64,000 nt of DNA from Dastarcus helophoroides. Lineage: Eukaryota; Arthropoda; Insecta; Coleoptera; Bothrideridae. The translations under genes were made by a program, and so were the position numbers. The stretch lies in the NCBI GenBank assembly GCA_028583605.1, contig CM053327.1, positions 46,526,010-46,590,009 of the forward strand, given 5' to 3'. Under the pieces are notes generated by a model. The model was not told where the DNA came from, searched no databases, and saw only the letters and a program-made list of their open reading frames with translations. How positions within the stretch are numbered: the stretch's first letter is position 1; each line of letters begins with the position of its first letter. This document shows positions 35,001 to 46,100 of this stretch, in pieces.

Positions 35001-38000
35001 CTTTTAGAGAAGCTATCAGAGACTTATCCACACAGCTGGGAGAAGATAATTTTCCTCAGAGAAGCTTCTTTCAGAGAAGCTATCCGAGACTTATCTACAC
35101 AGCTGGGAGAAGATAGCTTCTCTCAGAGAAGCTTCTTTCAGAGGAGCTTCTTTCAGACTGTGTCATATTCGAAGTAATAGCTAATCTAATAACGTTCTCT
35201 TTTTCAGTTGCAGCAAACTAGTGAATGTAACGTTTACCAGATTTTTAAATACTCACACTGTACTAACCGGAGCCCTATTTGTGAGTCTAACGAAGTCTTT
35301 CTTAAAGGTAATACGTAATTTGAAAAATTTTACGTTTTTTCAGTTGTTCCCTCTAATTTTCTGTACTATTCTATATGTGAGTGTTCTATGTGAGAGTGTA
35401 AGAAAAAATATGAAAATAGAAAACAAATTGAATAATTTTTTCACAATTTTAACCCAAAATTTTGATCTAAAACTTGCAATTATTTAATATTATTGTTTTT
35501 GAAAATTTCATACAGAAATTTTATGGAGTTTTGTAAACTTTTTTTTGTGGAACGGACTGGTCCTTGGTAATCTTCAAAAATTGAAGTATCTCTCTAAAGA
35601 AGAAGCTTGTTCCTTGAAACCAAGAAAGATTAAGAAACACAACAAAGGTTTCTCTAACGTATCTCTCCGAAGATAATAGCTTGGCTATCGAAATGTGTTA
35701 GAGCAACCTCTGTTCTGTTTTTTAATCTTTCTTGGTTCCAAGGGACAAGATTTTTATTTCAATTTTTTAAATTTTCTTCTAAAATTTCTGCCTTCTATAC
35801 AAATTTTCAATTTTATATGTATTTTGAAATTTAAATTAAAATCTTTCTCTTAGATTTAAGCCTCTCTTTTAGATTAAAATCTCTCTAATTTATATCCAAA
35901 ATATTGAGAATTTTTTCCATATATTTTTGGAGATTTTTCTAAAATTGAATACATCAAATTTATTAAAAGTTTTTTTTTCAACGTTTCTATTTTAAGATTG
36001 ATTTTGTTGTTTTGTATGTAACAATTTAATTTTTGTGTGCCTTATCGACTTTAATTCCCCTCCTTTTAAAAATGTTTGATTTATTTGCTTGACATCACTT
36101 TTTTTTTTAAATTGAAATACAGAACTTGTCCCCTGAAACCAAGAAAGATTAAAATACACAACAGAGGTTACTGGCTAACGCGTTTCGATAGCCAAGCTAT
36201 CATCTTTAGAGATATATTAACTGTATTTCAATTTTTGAAGATAACCAAAAATTGTTTTTTTAGAATTACAAATTTGTACTTTTGTTTATTACTATTTTTC
36301 AATTATTTAAATTGTTAACTCGAAAATTTGAGCTTTTTTTTAATAAATTTCGTGTTTTCTCGAGTTGGCGATCGAAATAATTGGGAAATAATAACTTAAA
36401 ATTGGGAGGAAAAATCGAACTTTTTTTTGGAATACATTTTTTAGAAGAATGGCGGGTATCCCATTTTTTTTCCAAGTAGGACATTGACGCATGGGCCTAG
36501 GCAGTATTTGTTTAATTGGGAAGCAGTATTTGTTTTGTTAGGAGGCAGCATCTTGCTGAACAATTCTCGCCTTTTTTTAAATATTTCCACTTTCTTGAAA
36601 AATTTATTCCATTTTTTTCCAAACAGGACATTGACGCATGGGCCTAGGCAGTATTTGTTTCATTGGGAGGCACTATTTGTTTTATTGGGAGACAGCAAAA
36701 TGCTGAAAAATTCTCGCTTTTTTTTAATATTTCCACTTATTTTAAAAATTTCGACGTGCTTTCTGGGTATTTTTAAATATTTATATTTTGAATTCCAGAA
36801 ATTTCGACATTTTTGTTTAAGATTTGTGGTTTTGTAGAAAATTAGGATCTTTTCTAAATTCCAACATTTTCCTCGAAATTTCGACTATTGTTTTTTGGAA
36901 ACCAAATCTTTTTTTGCAATCTTTTCAAAAATTATGCGACTTTTTAATTTGAGTTGTCAGATCCTTCATTTTAAACTAATATGAATGGCTAATTTTTAAG
37001 TAAATCATTTCAGAATCCCACAGATTTTGGTCATGGCATACATTTATTAGGATGGGTTTTTGCTCTGTTGGCTAGCTGCTATGGTGGACAAGTGCTTGAA
37101 GATAAGGTATTATAAAACTAAATTAAAGCAAAATTCTTCTAATGCCCAACAATTAAATATACAAGGACAAGGAGACAATATTAGAAACAGCGTCAATGCA
37201 GAGATCAATAGATTTGAATATTTACCAGATTTAGAGTTTAGAAACCAAAGACCTGTTTTCTTATTAGATCTAGTCAGTTTGAAATATCCATCTCGAATGA
37301 TAATAAGTATTTCAGCAAGTTCATATTTGTTGAATCAAGGAATGTTCTAAAGTATTTACTGGTTTCCAAACTCTGGTTCTGATAAATATTCAAAGTTATT
37401 GGCTGTGCATTAAAATCTTGTCTTCTGGGTCCTTGCTAGAGAGCAATCGCTTTGCTAAACATTTGTGTTTCAACTGTTGGTAGTTAGGCCACCTATGATC
37501 CACTATACAGACTTAGAGGACCTTATTAAAATCTTGTCTTCTGGGACCTTCCCAGAGAGCAATCACTTTGTTAAACGTTTGTGTTTCAACTGTTCCTAGT
37601 TCGGTCACATATGATTCAGTATACTCGCTTAGAGGGCTATATTAAAATCTTATTTTCTGGGAACTTCCTAGAGAGCAATCGCTTTGCTAAACGTTTGTGT
37701 TTCAACTGTTGGTAGTTCGGCCACCGATGATTCACTATGCAGACTTAAAGAACCACGTTAAAATCTTGTCTTCTGGGACCTTCCCAGAGAGCAGTCACTT
37801 TGCGAAACGTTCGTGTTTCAACTGTTGGTAGTTAGGCCACCTATGATCCACTATACAGACTTAGAGGACCTTTGATGGAACGGACTGGTCCTTGGTTATC
37901 CTCAAAAATTGAAACACAGAACTTGTCCCCTGAAACCAAGAAAAAATTTTTCTTGGTTTCAGGGGACAAGTTCTGTGTTTCAATTAGAGGACCTTATTAA

Positions 38001-38853
38001 AATCTTGTCTTCTGGGACCTTCCCAGAGAGCAATCACTTTGTTAAACGTTTGTGTTTCAACTGTTCCTAATTCGGTCACATATGATTCAGTATACTCGCT
38101 TAGAGGACTACATTGAAATCTTATTTTCTGGGAACTTTCTAGAGAGCAATCGCTTTGCTAAACGTTTGTGTTTCAACTGTTGGTAGTTCGGCCACCTATG
38201 ACTCACTATACAGGGTTACAGAACCAAATCTTGTTTTCTGGGACCTTCCCAGAGAGCAATCGCTTTGCTAAACGTTTGTGTTTCAACTGTTGGTAGTTTG
38301 GCCACCGATGATTCACTATGCAGACTTAAAGAACCACGTTAAAATCTTGTCTTCTGGGACCTTCCCAGAGAGCAATCACTTTGCTAAACGTTCGTGTTTC
38401 AACAGTTGGTAGTTCGGCCACCTATGATTCACTATGCACGCTTAGAGGACTACATTACTGTAGTCTACGTTCTATTTTACTTGCATCAAGAACAGAGTTG
38501 ACACAATTTTATTATACAACATTTATATAATTTTTTCTCTATTTTTCAGAGTCAAGCAGTGGCTTCTCACATTTTTAAAAGTAATTGGTACATATTGGAC
38601 AAGATAAATTTGCAAAACCTGATTATAATCGCTAGAAGGTCCCAGAAACCTGTTCAGATGAAAGGACCGTTTGGTGTTTTTGGAAATTCGTTATTTCTTT
38701 CGGTAAGAATCATGAAATTTCCATGTGTCTTTATGTCAGCTTACAGTTGAGACGTTTCTTGGTAGTTGTAGTGAATGTAGTGAATAACTTATTTTGTTTC
38801 AGCTTCTAAAGAGTTTTTATACGTTTGTCGCAATTTATCGCAACTTTGGCTGA
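31985..38853 (+). CDS. Odorant receptor OR2 (7tm_6), intact, seven exons
   Basis: Exons 31985-32000, 32329-32550, 32598-33177, 35208-35307, 37014-37106, 38550-38702 and 38803-38853 join in frame to 404 residues. Known family role: odorant-binding subunit of an Orco-dependent ion channel in sensory neuron dendrites, with the N-terminus inside. Visible marks are membrane segment 1 about 51-71 (IFYLKLFLTYSPLLVLVPGC), membrane segment 2 about 90-108, the CTFSEFGKPTKFD block, an HLLGWVFALLASCYGGQ exon, SQAVASHIFKSNWY, and the end RRSQKPVQMKGPFGVFG then SFYTFVAIYRNF. The start is a 16-nt exon (MSRQS plus one base) whose donor gtaagg matches the phase-1 acceptor at 32328. The larger exon has no ATG at the position where OR3 has one. 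All splice sites are GT-AG. It is much closer to OR3 than to OR1. Confidence 0.88.
32329..32550 (+). CDS. OR2 exon 2
   Basis: Acceptor ttatctag, donor t|gtatgt, leaving in phase 1. It encodes the N-terminal tail with ETILDDIFRFL and membrane segment 1. Confidence 0.85.
32598..33177 (+). CDS. OR2 exon 3
   Basis: Acceptor ttcctag after a 47-bp intron completes a Tyr codon. It encodes HTGWDTQADVTF, the EFGKPTKFD block and KDNCYLF, and leaves in phase 2 at cg|gtaact. 580 nt. Confidence 0.88.
33230..35165 (+). repeat. AAGCTT-rich minisatellite in OR2 intron 3
   Basis: About 1.9 kb of imperfect units of the type agagaagcttctttcagaga, gacttatccacacagctggg and agaagataacttctctc. Short agaagcttctttcag steps are inserted in varying number, so the spacing of the gacttatcyacacagctggg block ranges from about 50 to 190 bp. 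Confidence 0.85.
35208..35307 (+). CDS. OR2 exon 4
   Basis: Acceptor ctttttcag, donor aag|gtaata, 100 nt. It encodes FTRFLNTHTVLTGALFV and is in frame, unlike the OR1 counterpart. Confidence 0.88.
35545..35765. repeat. Family A foldback copy
   Basis: Begins tgtggaacggactggtcctt and ends gggacaagatttttatttc. Both halves of the palindrome are present. Confidence 0.65.
36105..36250. repeat. Family A fragment
   Basis: One half element (cttgtcccctgaaaccaaga to cgatagccaagctatcatct) and a short opposite end tatttcaatttttgaagata. Confidence 0.6.
36478..36720 (+). repeat. Direct repeat of about 145 bp
   Basis: ggacattgacgcatgggcct, aggcagtatttgttt, and agcat/aa with tgctgaa and aattctcgc recur at about 36480 and 36626. 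Confidence 0.65.
37014..37106 (+). CDS. OR2 exon 5
   Basis: Acceptor catttcag, donor aag|gtatta, 93 nt, phase 0. It encodes HLLGWVFALLASCYGGQ then VLEDK. Confidence 0.88.
37120..38480. repeat. Family B copy amplified into about 113-bp tandem units
   Basis: After a diverged family B body (37140-37420), its terminal part is repeated about nine times: aaaatcttgtcttctgggac, agagagcaatcactttg, gtttgtgtttcaactgttgg and ccacctatgattcactat. A family A piece with a hairpin (37872-37985) interrupts the array. Confidence 0.7.
38550..38702 (+). CDS. OR2 exon 6
   Basis: Acceptor atttttcag, donor tcg|gtaaga, 153 nt, phase 0. It encodes SQAVASHIFKSNWY and RRSQKPVQMKGPFGVFG. Confidence 0.88.
38803..38853 (+). 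CDS. OR2 exon 7 (terminal)
   Basis: Acceptor ttgtttcag. It encodes LLKSFYTFVAIYRNFG and a stop. Confidence 0.88.
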   Translation, partial: LLKSFYTFVAIYRNFG

Positions 38854-40017
38854 TGTCTTATGGAAGCTCCATAACAATTTGTATTCTACCACCAAAATAT
38901 TCTTACATTTTTTTTAGTTAAATATTGTTTTGATATTAAAAATAATGTTAAGCCACATCTTTTTGCTATGGGACCACTAAAACGATACTTATTTTAAAAA
39001 AGACATTCTGTGCAACTAATAATTTTTACCACATAATAATTATTATTATTATAATTATTATACGTAATTAAACAAATGTGTAACTTACAATTAAGAGGTT
39101 AATTATATATTGAAATGAAAATTTCATTTGAAAATCATGAACTTTTATGTTAACCCTTATAGCTACCTACGTACTCCTTTATTGAGATCTTGTTTCAAAG
39201 TAAAAAGGAATCGTTGAAACTTGGGAATAACGTTCTCAAATATATGTCAAAACTTCTGGGAGAGTTTCAAGGCAGTTTACAAAGGAGTTTGAAAGTAATG
39301 TTACTTTAAATATTAACATGGTTTCTTATAAAAAAACTGATTATTTCACAGATATATTCCTAGCAAATCGAACAAAGGAATCTAGAGAAATTATTCATAC
39401 TTTTTTTTCACACATTCAGTAGAATTTTCAGACTATTTTACAAGGATTCGCCATCCCAGTTTCAAGAAATAAAATAAATCATTGTAAAAAAATTATCAGA
39501 TCTTTGCCAAGACATGAAATACATTTTTTTTTTCAACTCTGTTCAAACACGTCACTTAAAAATCATCACTTTTGATGAAATATTTATTGGTAATAGTATA
39601 ATTAGACAAACTTCCACCATACTTCACGTATTGTAATCGATTTTTAAATGAGCCTAATTTTTATATTGCAAATCCTGGAATTTGGGTGTTTTATGTGCTT
39701 AAAAAGTTTGATTTTCGATATCAATTATAAATTAATAATAAATTACATTAAAATGCAATTATTTTACTTCGTAAGCATGATGAATAGCATTGGTATCTAT
39801 TTATGAATAATTCGAAACTAATAAATGGATGAAAGCTCATTAGATGCCAGTTGTCGTCTTCATATTATTATTTATTCAACAAAATATTCTTACAATCTTC
39901 AAGTTAATAAGCTAATATGCCAATTTAGTTTTGCTATCGATGCAATTATGATTATCTCAAATAAAATATGCATTCCAATTCGAATAAGTAAATTTATAAT
40001 TAATACTACCCCTATCT
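38854..40017. other. Intergenic spacer OR2-OR3
   Basis: AT-rich, without an ordered repeat or exon that I can support. Confidence 0.5.
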
Positions 40018-40054
40018 TATAAAAAGCCTACCCACCGCAAACGTCTTCAGTTTT
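40018..40054 (+). promoter_or_regulatory. TATA/Inr core promoter, probably of OR3
   Basis: TATAAAA at 40018-40024 and an arthropod initiator TCAGT at 40047-40051 are 31 bp apart from the first T to the Inr A. A donor-like ata|gtaagt follows at 40107. No ATG lies between the start site and this donor. Confidence 0.55.
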
Positions 40055-40107
40055 GTTCAGAACAATTAGAATATATCATTAGCATACAGTGTGACACATA
40101 GCATATA
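40049..40107 (+). other. Predicted OR3 5' non-coding exon
   Basis: Lies between the Inr A and a donor gtaagt. It resembles the OR2 first exon in position and in the agcata/agcaata word before the donor, but has no ATG. Confidence 0.4.
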
Positions 40108-43100
40108 GTAAGTATTTTTTCATTTCAAAGATAGTTTTCTTATAAATTACTAAACAAACCACTGTTCCACGTAAATAGTATTATGTTCTAAATTGTGTTT
40201 TGTCGACCCTACACCCTTCAATATTCAAAATTCCAAGTAGACCTACCGTGCCCCCCTTAACCACCCTTGTGTAAATAAAAATATCCTCTTAAATTCAATC
40301 AATATAAAATTTCGATAAAACAGAAAAATAGATTTTTTCATAAAACATCCAAATTACAAAAAAAAAATTTAACTAGGAAGTTTGACAAAAAAAATTCAAA
40401 ATTCTGGCAACACCCCTATTTCGTTAAAAATTTCAAATTTCCGAATTTAAAACTTTCGAGCCTAAGCTTTGAATTTCGAGGAAAAAAAACGAAATTTCCA
40501 GAAAAAATTTGACATATCCAATGTTGCTGAAAATTCAGTTGTAGAGTTTAATTTTCGAAATTTAAATCGATGTTGTACGTCTCGAAGTCGACCAAGAAAA
40601 AAAATAGAAAAATAAAAAAGTAGTTCATTTTAAAAATGTTCGGTTTCTTCCAAAACTATTTATCGAAATTTCTCATTGTTTTTTTCAAAATTTCGACCGT
40701 AAACTCAACGGTTTGATTTTTTGAGGACAAATATGAAAATTTCTACAAAAAGTACCCCCCTAAGCTTCCAAATGTCGAGTTTACTCTAAAAATTTCAACT
40801 ACCATAATGAAAGAACCACATGATGAAAGAACTGCATGATTCTTTGATTTATTTATTCATTTATTATCTTTATTTTTGTTTTTTGATTGCATGTATTTGA
40901 AATACTGAATTTGTCTCCTGAAACCAAGAAAGATTAAAAAACACATCAAAGGTTGCTCTAACACGTTTCGACAACCAAGCTGTCATCTTCAGAGAGAAAC
41001 TGCAGTTTCTCTCTGAAGATGACAGCTTAGCTGTCGAAACGCGTTAGAGCAACGTTTGTTGTGTTTTTTAATCTTTCTTGGTTTCATGTGACAAGTTATG
41101 TATTTCAATTGTTGAAGATAACCAAGGACCAGTCCGTTCCACCAAACTTATTGCATGTATGTTAATGAAATTTTGATTTTATAGTTTGCTCTGTAAATGG
41201 TTATTTTTTTTTCTGTTGGGCCATAAAGGTTATTATTATGATTCACTTCTTTCTGGATACTGTGATTTTTAAATTAGAAGTTCACCAAAACTCGAAAATT
41301 ATCAGAAAAAAACTTTCGAGGTTGAAATCACATTTTATTAAAACAAAAAAAAAAAGGAAAAATTACCAACCTAAACTTGGAATTTCGATTGAATTTAAAA
41401 AAAAAATCAAAATATGGCCACTGAGGTCGAAATGTTGCCGCTACATCCCACATTTTTCTCAAAAAATTGTTTTTTTAAACTAGGAAACGTCGTCTCCAAA
41501 TTTCAAATTTATTCTCAAAATTTAACATTCTGTGGAAAAATGCAACTTTTTATTTTTTTCTTCTCTGAAAAACTTCGGCTTTATCGAAATTTTACAATTT
41601 TTTTGCACAAAATTTATATTTATCCAAAAATGTCAGGTTTCAAATCTGTTCTGGGTTTCAATCTATTGTCGAAATTCGACATTTTGTTTTAAATTTTATC
41701 TTTTTTTAGAATTTTGCAAAATACAATTTTATCGAAATCTTTTTTTTTTCAAAATTCGGTTTCTTCTGAAAATTTTCACTTTTGTTTCGAACTAAATTCA
41801 TCCATTTTCAAATCTCAAAAGTTGATTTTTTTCTTAAAATTTGACTTTCCCTGGAAAATTTAAAATTCAATATTTTTCTCGAAACCAACTTTCTCAAAAT
41901 TCGAATTATCTGAAAATTTCGAGTTTTTTTAATTCGTTCGTTTTTAATTCGTAATTTGTTCTCGAAATTTCAATTTGTTCTCAAAATTTAACTTTCTCTG
42001 GAAAATTGCATTTATTTTCTTCGTCTCTGTAAAACTTCGATTGTTTTTTTTAATTTTTTACAGTATTTCTTTTCGAAATTTTACAATTTTTTACTAAATT
42101 TATCTAAACATTTCAGGTTTTTAAATTTGTTCTGCGAATTCCAATCTATTGACGAAATTCACCTATTTTTAAATCCCAAAATTTGTTTTTTTTTTCTTAA
42201 AATTTGACTTTCTCTGGGAAATTTAGACCTGAGACCTAAAACTGAAAGTTTTATCGACATTCTCTTTTCTTTCGAAATTATTTTACCAATTTTCCAAGAT
42301 TCGAATTTATCAGAAAATTTGGATTATTTTTTAAATCGTCTTGTTTTCGAAATTTTCGTTTTGTTCGCGAAATTTCAAATTTATTCTCAAAATTTAAATT
42401 TCACTGGAAAATTGCAAATTTTTTGTCGAAATTAGGACCTTTGCTTGAAATTTTGAGTTTTTCCTTGAAATTTTTCCTAAAATTTAACTTTTTTCTTCTT
42501 CTCTAAAAAACTTTGACTTTTTTAAAATGGGACAATGTTTTTAAAGTTTTTAGTTTATTTTTACAATTTTGCTTTTTGATATTTTAGGACTTTTCAAAAA
42601 ATTCCAATTTGTCTAAAATATTTTTAGGAAATTTTTCCTACAATGTGACTTTTTCCTTCTCCTCTAAAAAACTTCGACTTTTTTAAAATGGGACAATTTT
42701 TTTAAAGTTTTTAGTTTATTTTTACAATTTTGCTTTTTGATATTTTACGACTTTTTAAAAAATTCCAATTTGTCTAAAAATTTCAGGTTTTTAATTTGTT
42801 CTGGGTTTCAATCTGTTGTCGAAATTCGATGTTTCGTTTTCTAAAATTTTACGTTTTTTTAAGAACTTTAAATAAATTAGCTTTTTTCAAAATGTCTTGC
42901 TTTTTCAATCGAAATCTTTCTTTTTCTTAAAATTCGGCTTATTTTGGAAATTTCAGCTTTTATTTCGAACTTTCATATTTCCTGTTTCTGTGAATTTAGT
43001 TTTTTTTTACGAAGGTTCAAGTCTGTAAAAAATTAACACAATAAAAAAGTAAACCTCATAAGAAAAATATTTTTTTACAAATTTCGACTCCCCAAATTGG

Positions 43101-46100
43101 TCCTTTTCTAGAAATTTCGAATATAAAGTGTTTTTTCAAAATGTTAATACAAATCAACCAAAAATTTCGGAAAAATACTTCTCGAAATCATAATTTTTTT
43201 GGTCAAAATTTAAGCAAATCGTAAAAATGTTTTGAAAAGTATTTTTCGAAATTTCGACTTCTGTAGGTCACTTGTTAAATGAGTACTCATTTTCTGCGTG
43301 TCTGTCCTCACAGCTTTAACTTAATTATTTTTTTAGGGAAATTTAAAGAGTCGCAATTGTCTTTTAAAAAAGCCGCATGCGGCTCGAGAACCGCGCTTTG
43401 CCGACCCATGTTCTAGATTAAAAACAATTTGAAAAAAGCTGGGGGTTTCGAGTTAATGTAGAGATTCGAGATAAAGCTTCGAAAAGAAAAATTCAAACAT
43501 TTTCTAGAAATTTATAAACAATTCACATTTTTTTTCTTTGATTGAAATTTTAACCTGAAAGTTATTAGGTTAAATTTAAATATTTAACTTTAAGAAGCTG
43601 GAAATTCTAATTTAGAGAATAAAATCGAAATTTCAGGAACAAAAATCCAAAACTTCGAACAATGTTCTAGAATTTTTAAAACAATTTTAAGAGGTTCAAC
43701 ATTAGGATAAAGATTTTTAATTATTTTTAAGTCCTTTGACTTTAAAACGAAGTGTTAACAGTTGAGAAAAAGGTCGAAACTCTAGGAAATAAATTCAAAA
43801 TTTTCAAATCAAGTTTAGAGTTTAAATTTTAAAATTATTCGAGATTATAAACAGTCGAAAAAAGATGGAAATTTCGAGTTAATGTAGAGATTCAAGACGA
43901 AGTTTTGAAAAGAAAAATTCAAACGTTTTCTAGAAATTTATAAACAATTCACATTTTTTTTCTTTGATTGAAATTTTAACCTAAACGTTATTAGGTTAAA
44001 TTTAAATATTTAACTTTAAGAAGCTGAAAATTTCGAATTAATTTAGAGAATAAAATCGAAATTTCAAGAACAAAAATCCAAAACTTCGAACAATGTTCTA
44101 GAATTTTTAAAACAATTTTTAGAGGTTCAACATTAGAATAGAGATTTTTAATTATTTTTAAGTTCTTTGCCTTTAAAACGAAGTGTCAACAGTTGGGAAA
44201 AAGGTCGAAACTCTAGGAAACAATTTCAAAATTTTCAAATCAAATTTTGAGTTTCAAATTTAAAATTCTTCGAGATTATAAACAGTTGGAAAAAAGATGG
44301 AAATTTCGAGTTAAAGTAGAGATTCAAGACGAAGTTTTGAAAAGAAAAATTCGAACATTTTCTAGAAATTTATTAATATTTTTCGGAGATTAAAAAAATC
44401 GACTTTTTCAAAGGTTCAAAATTAAAATAGAGTTTTCTAATTATTTATAAGTCTTTTGACTTTAAAACGAAATGTAAACACTTGAGAACTAAAGCGTAAA
44501 CTCCAGGAAACAATTTCAAAATTTTGGAATCAAGTTTCGAGTTTAAAATTCAAATTTCTTCAAGGTTATAAACAACTTCAAAAAAGCTGGAAATATCGAG
44601 GTTATTTCTAAATTTATTTAAGGTTATAACAATTTGAGAAAAGTTAGAAAAGTGTTTTAATTTAGAAATTAAAGTCGAAGTTTAGAGAAGGCTAAATCAA
44701 AAAATTTCTAGAAATTTTTAAACATTTTTTAGGAATTCAAACAAAATTTTGTCTTTTTCAAAGGTTTAGAATTACAATGAGGTTTTTTTCTATTTTTAAG
44801 TCGTTTAACTTTTAAACGGGGTGTCAAAAGTTGGGGAACCAGAGTCGCAACTCTAGAAAACAAGTTTTAAAATTTTGAAATCAAATTTCGATTCTAATGC
44901 ACAGAGCAATAGGTTTGAACATTTATTAGATGCGAAGTTTGGAAATCAAATACCAGTTTCGATCTTGTTAGATTTCGTCAGTTTGGTATATCCAACTCGA
45001 ATGCTAACAAATGTACAAGTAAGTACTAAAGAATTTACAAACGTCAAGCGTGTGACTCTTAGTACTACCACCTATTGTTCCATAGAGAAACTATGGCCAT
45101 CGCCAACAATGTCCTTGTCTTCTGGGAACTTTTTCCTAGAGAGCAACCGCTTCGCTAGGTGGCAGTATTTCAACTGTTGGTAGTTCAGCTTCCTACGATT
45201 CACTATACACGCCGCCTGGAGGGCTTCATGAATTTCTAGTTTAGGTTGCATTCTACTTGCATAGGAGTTGGTTGCCATTTTAACGAAAGCACTGAACTGG
45301 CATTTTAAAACTATTTTACAATCTCAAGACTTCAAAATTTCTAAAAATAGAAACTCAACTAGAAATCTTGAACACATTTTTGTAAATAAATTTAGTTTTT
45401 GTGCGATTGACTATTTTTTCTAAATTTCAACTTAGAGCTTGGATTGTTTACTTTTTTTTCCCCAAAATTTCGATTTCGGATTGAAAATGTTTATTAAATT
45501 TAAAACAAAAACTTTGAAAGCGAAAGCTGTGGTTTCAGGTAATCGGTCCTGGTGTCCAATTAATTTTAATCAGCAACCGCAAAGACTGATCCAAATGTTT
45601 TTGCTACGAGGGTAAATCAAATATGAACCGAAGTTTGTTTTTAAAAGTTATTGGACAAGATACATAGTGTAACGCAATGTAAAGGTTATAATTCACGCGT
45701 AATAATCATTTCGAACCTAAAGCCCGCAACAGTATTGTAACGCAATGTAAATAGATGTAATAGAATTTAGAATAGAATTGTATAATTTAGTAAATAAAAA
45801 AAGTTTCTAGAAGGATCTGATAAGGGGAAAGCGGCCGCGATAACGAAACAAATGGCAGATAAGCGTTCCAGAAATTTCGGGAACGATAAGCCTTATAGGT
45901 CGAAAAGTTCTAGAAGCCGGGGGCCAAAACTATAAAAGGCGGTCAGCTTTCCCTCGAGTAAGTCAGTTAGAAGTCAGTGTAGTTAGTGGCTTAGTAATTA
46001 GAAAATAAGTAGTGAGTTACTGTTCAGTCGACAAACGATAAGCGTTATCTGCGGGATTTTTCTAGAACCCGGGAGCCAAAACTATATAAGGCGGTCGCCT

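Noticed and set aside
37380..38480. CRISPR-like array
   Set aside because: Units are about 113 bp with no alternation of short repeat and unique spacer, and the setting is a eukaryotic intron.
43355..43420. A complete hAT element around the gccgcatgcggctcg word
   Set aside because: No matching left end or target duplication was found, so only a remnant is listed.
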